From positions 1 through 24,532 of the forward strand of contig VSNT01000056.1 of the NCBI GenBank assembly GCA_009774465.1: a stretch of DNA of 24,532 bases, in the 5' to 3' direction. The translations under genes were made by a program, and so were the position numbers. The notes under the pieces were generated by a model, which did no database searches, was not told the origin of the DNA, and worked only from the letters and a program-made list of their open reading frames with translations. This document shows positions 23,503 to 24,532 of this stretch, one piece after another. This DNA comes from Lachnospiraceae bacterium. Lineage in GTDB: Bacteria; Bacillota_A; Clostridia; Lachnospirales; Lachnospiraceae. How positions within the stretch are numbered: position 1 is the stretch's first letter; each line of letters starts with the position of its first letter.

Positions 23503-23928
23503 TTATACCTTTTTCAATTCCTTTACCATTTCCAGCTCCAAATATTTGTCCACTTTATTGACAATATATTTTGCATTATCAATCTGCTGCTTCGTTTCTT
23601 CCCTGCACGCTATATAAAAATCGTCATAATCTGATACATTCCTTATTTGCTCCGCCCTTGCTATCTTCTGATAATCCTCTGTCGTAAAGCTTCCATCCCC
23701 TTTATGGATAAAAATATAGTTAAACTGCTTTAGCCCTCCATTATGCGTGGCCACTTCCATCTCTTTGGTTGCCAATAATGCTTTAATACTTTTTTCCATT
23801 GCGTAAAATGCTCTGTTATTTGCCGACCTATACGACTCTCTGGCTAAAAGATCCTGCGCATCTTCCAAAAGTTCCTTTGCCCTCTCCAACCGAACCTTAG
23901 CAAGTTCTATATAGTATTCCCTATCCAT
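23503..23928 (-). CDS. HEPN-domain protein (HepT-like)
   Basis: 141 aa, all helical. Pattern ELAKVRLERAKELLEDAQDL, then SYRSANNRAFYAMEKSIKAL near 32-51 and RNVSDYDDFY at 96-105 is that of COG1895-type HEPN proteins encoded with minimal nucleotidyltransferases. In the HepT RNase toxins the motif is R-x4-H; here it is R96-x4-Y101, so the catalytic His is replaced. Activity as an RNase is therefore uncertain. The ATG overlaps the end of the MNT gene by 8 bp, with GAAGGGG upstream, giving tight coupling. By analogy it is the toxin half of a type VII HepT-MntA pair, or a substrate or partner of the transferase. Confidence 0.88.
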   Translation of the reverse strand: MDREYYIELAKVRLERAKELLEDAQDLLARESYRSANNRAFYAMEKSIKALLATKEMEVATHNGGLKQFNYIFIHKGDGSFTTEDYQKIARAEQIRNVSDYDDFYIACREETKQQIDNAKYIVNKVDKYLELEMVKELKKV

Positions 23929-24274
23929 ATAACACTTCCCCTTCTTTGTCTATATTTCTAAAATACCTGTACCACATTCTTTTTTCAGCAAATTCGCCGT
24001 ATGGCAGACTGACAAAGTTTACGATGGCAAAATATTTCATGGCAAATTCCGTTGATATTTCAGCCAAAGCATCATCATATTTCTTTGCTTCCATTCGACT
24101 GCATTTTAAAAGCAGCGCAATATCTATATCCGAATCATCTGTGTAATCACCTCTTGCGCAGGAACCATATAAAATGATTTCCTTTAAATCAGAACCAATG
24201 CGTACTTTTATCATTTCTGTTGCTTCCCGTTTAACTTTCTCTATTGTCTCGAAATTTAATGCTAAATTCTCCAT
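23921..24274 (-). CDS. Minimal nucleotidyltransferase (MntA-like)
   Basis: 117 aa. The N-terminal transferase motif GSCARGDYTDDSDID (37-51) fits GS-x10-DxD exactly, with Gly37-Ser38 and Asp49/Asp51 as metal ligands. MntA antitoxins AMPylate or oligoAMPylate the HepT partner on a Tyr; note that the partner encoded next has Tyr101 in the corresponding motif. Start ATG has AGGAG about 9 nt upstream. It is first in the unit behind a good promoter, with 8 bp overlap into the HEPN gene. Relation to HepT-MntA toxin-antitoxin pairs is by motif and arrangement, not by tested function. Confidence 0.9.
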   Translation of the reverse strand: MENLALNFETIEKVKREATEMIKVRIGSDLKEIILYGSCARGDYTDDSDIDIALLLKCSRMEAKKYDDALAEISTEFAMKYFAIVNFVSLPYGEFAEKRMWYRYFRNIDKEGEVLYG

Positions 24275-24321
24275 CCTGTATTACTCCTGCAATTTTCCAG
24301 TTTATTATTGAAATTTTTAAT

Positions 24322-24350
24322 ATTATAACACAATCATTTGCTTCTTAACA
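24322..24350 (-). promoter_or_regulatory. Promoter of the MNT-HEPN unit
   Basis: On the minus strand, TGTTAA (plus 24345-24350), 17-bp spacer, then perfect TATAAT (plus 24322-24327) preceded by TG one base away. The ATG of the MNT gene is about 50 bp downstream. Because gaps downstream are 8-bp overlap, 26, 10 and 20 bp with no hairpin, this promoter probably drives all five genes to the CPBP protease. Confidence 0.7.
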
Positions 24351-24387
24351 GCGTCTTCTGGCACTGCTTCTACAATTTTTCCGGACA

Positions 24388-24417
24388 CGCAAAAACCGGT
24401 GGAACACTCCACCGGTT
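24388..24417 (-). terminator. Rho-independent terminator after tRNA-Gln
   Basis: Perfect 10-bp arms AACCGGTGGA (24394-24403) / TCCACCGGTT (24408-24417) with an ACAC loop; on the minus strand the stem is followed by further T (five in all, plus 24391-24395). It begins about 9 bases after the tRNA 3' end. Confidence 0.88.
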
Positions 24418-24425
24418 CTTATTCG

Positions 24426-24497
24426 CTGGGCTACAAGGATTCGAACCTTGAGATGACGGAGTCAGAGTCCGTTGCCTTACCGTTTGGCGATAGCCCA
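24426..24497 (-). tRNA. tRNA-Gln (anticodon CUG)
   Basis: 72-nt cloverleaf on the minus strand. Acceptor arms TGGGCTA and TAGCCCA pair fully (24491-24497 with 24427-24433), discriminator G at 24426. The T arm CAAGG-TTCGAAT-CCTTG is complete. Anticodon stem ACGGA/TCCGT encloses loop CTCTGAC, giving anticodon CUG, which reads CAG. The 3' CCA is not encoded. Confidence 0.96.
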
Positions 24498-24515
24498 ATG
24501 TTGATTACTTTTGGT

Positions 24516-24521
24516 ATTATA
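24516..24521 (-). promoter_or_regulatory. -10 element of the tRNA-Gln promoter
   Basis: TATAAT on the minus strand (plus ATTATA), 18 bp before the tRNA 5' end. The matching -35 would lie beyond the right edge of the window, so only the -10 is supported. An upstream tRNA in the same transcript cannot be excluded. Confidence 0.5.
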
Positions 24522-24532
24522 CATGATAATAT

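Noticed and set aside
1..24532. CRISPR array, insertion sequence or prophage genes
   Set aside because: No regularly spaced repeat array, transposase, integrase or phage structural gene is visible on either strand.

Overview
The window looks like chromosome from a low-to-mid GC Firmicute, most likely a gut Clostridia/Lachnospiraceae species. This rests on gene content and style: a Bacillus-type LexA box, YesM/YesN-type two-component genes, FtsEX linked to an M23 hydrolase and a CtpA protease, CvfB, a solitary YjfB protein, and strong purine-rich ribosome binding sites. It is an inference from family resemblance, because no database search was possible. Every gene except one (yjfB, 20700-20888) lies on the minus strand, so transcription runs from high to low coordinates.

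Region by region, low to high coordinate. (1) 80-5148: uvrB-uvrA nucleotide excision repair operon, with a sigma-A-type promoter, a LexA/SOS box upstream of uvrB and a hairpin after uvrA. (2) 5190-7040: an accessory patch. A Schlafen-AlbA_2/HATPase/winged-helix protein with its own promoter is followed, with no gap after its stop codon, by the C-terminal remnant of a PIN-domain toxin gene and then by a short companion ORF that has lost its start; a hairpin closes the unit. (3) 7046-14867: a sugar-uptake module in transcription order histidine kinase, AraC-type response regulator, lipoprotein binding protein, two ABC permeases, cytoplasmic GH5 glycosidase. No ABC ATPase is encoded, so one must come from elsewhere. 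(4) 14879-15024: imperfect direct repeats and a terminator-like hairpin between the kinase and the next unit. (5) 15025-20410: PucR/CdaR-type regulator, ftsE, ftsX, a coiled-coil M23 peptidase and an S41 (CtpA) protease, a plausible unit for peptidoglycan cleavage at division. (6) 20700-20923: yjfB on the plus strand with its terminator. (7) 20948-24350: MNT nucleotidyltransferase, HEPN protein, acyl-ACP thioesterase, CvfB and a CPBP membrane protease, tightly packed behind one good promoter. (8) 24388-24521: tRNA-Gln(CUG) with promoter element and terminator.

The least ordinary material is the decayed PIN locus spliced onto the AlbA_2 gene between uvrB and the sugar module, the 12-bp in-frame repeat inside that AlbA_2 gene, the repeats and tiny leader ORF ahead of the sensor kinase, and the MNT-HEPN pair whose HEPN protein has Tyr where the RNase motif normally has His. 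I see no clearly new multi-gene system. Several start codons are corrected here (SBP, FtsX, CvfB), and non-ATG starts are noted for FtsE, the response regulator, the S41 protease and CvfB.
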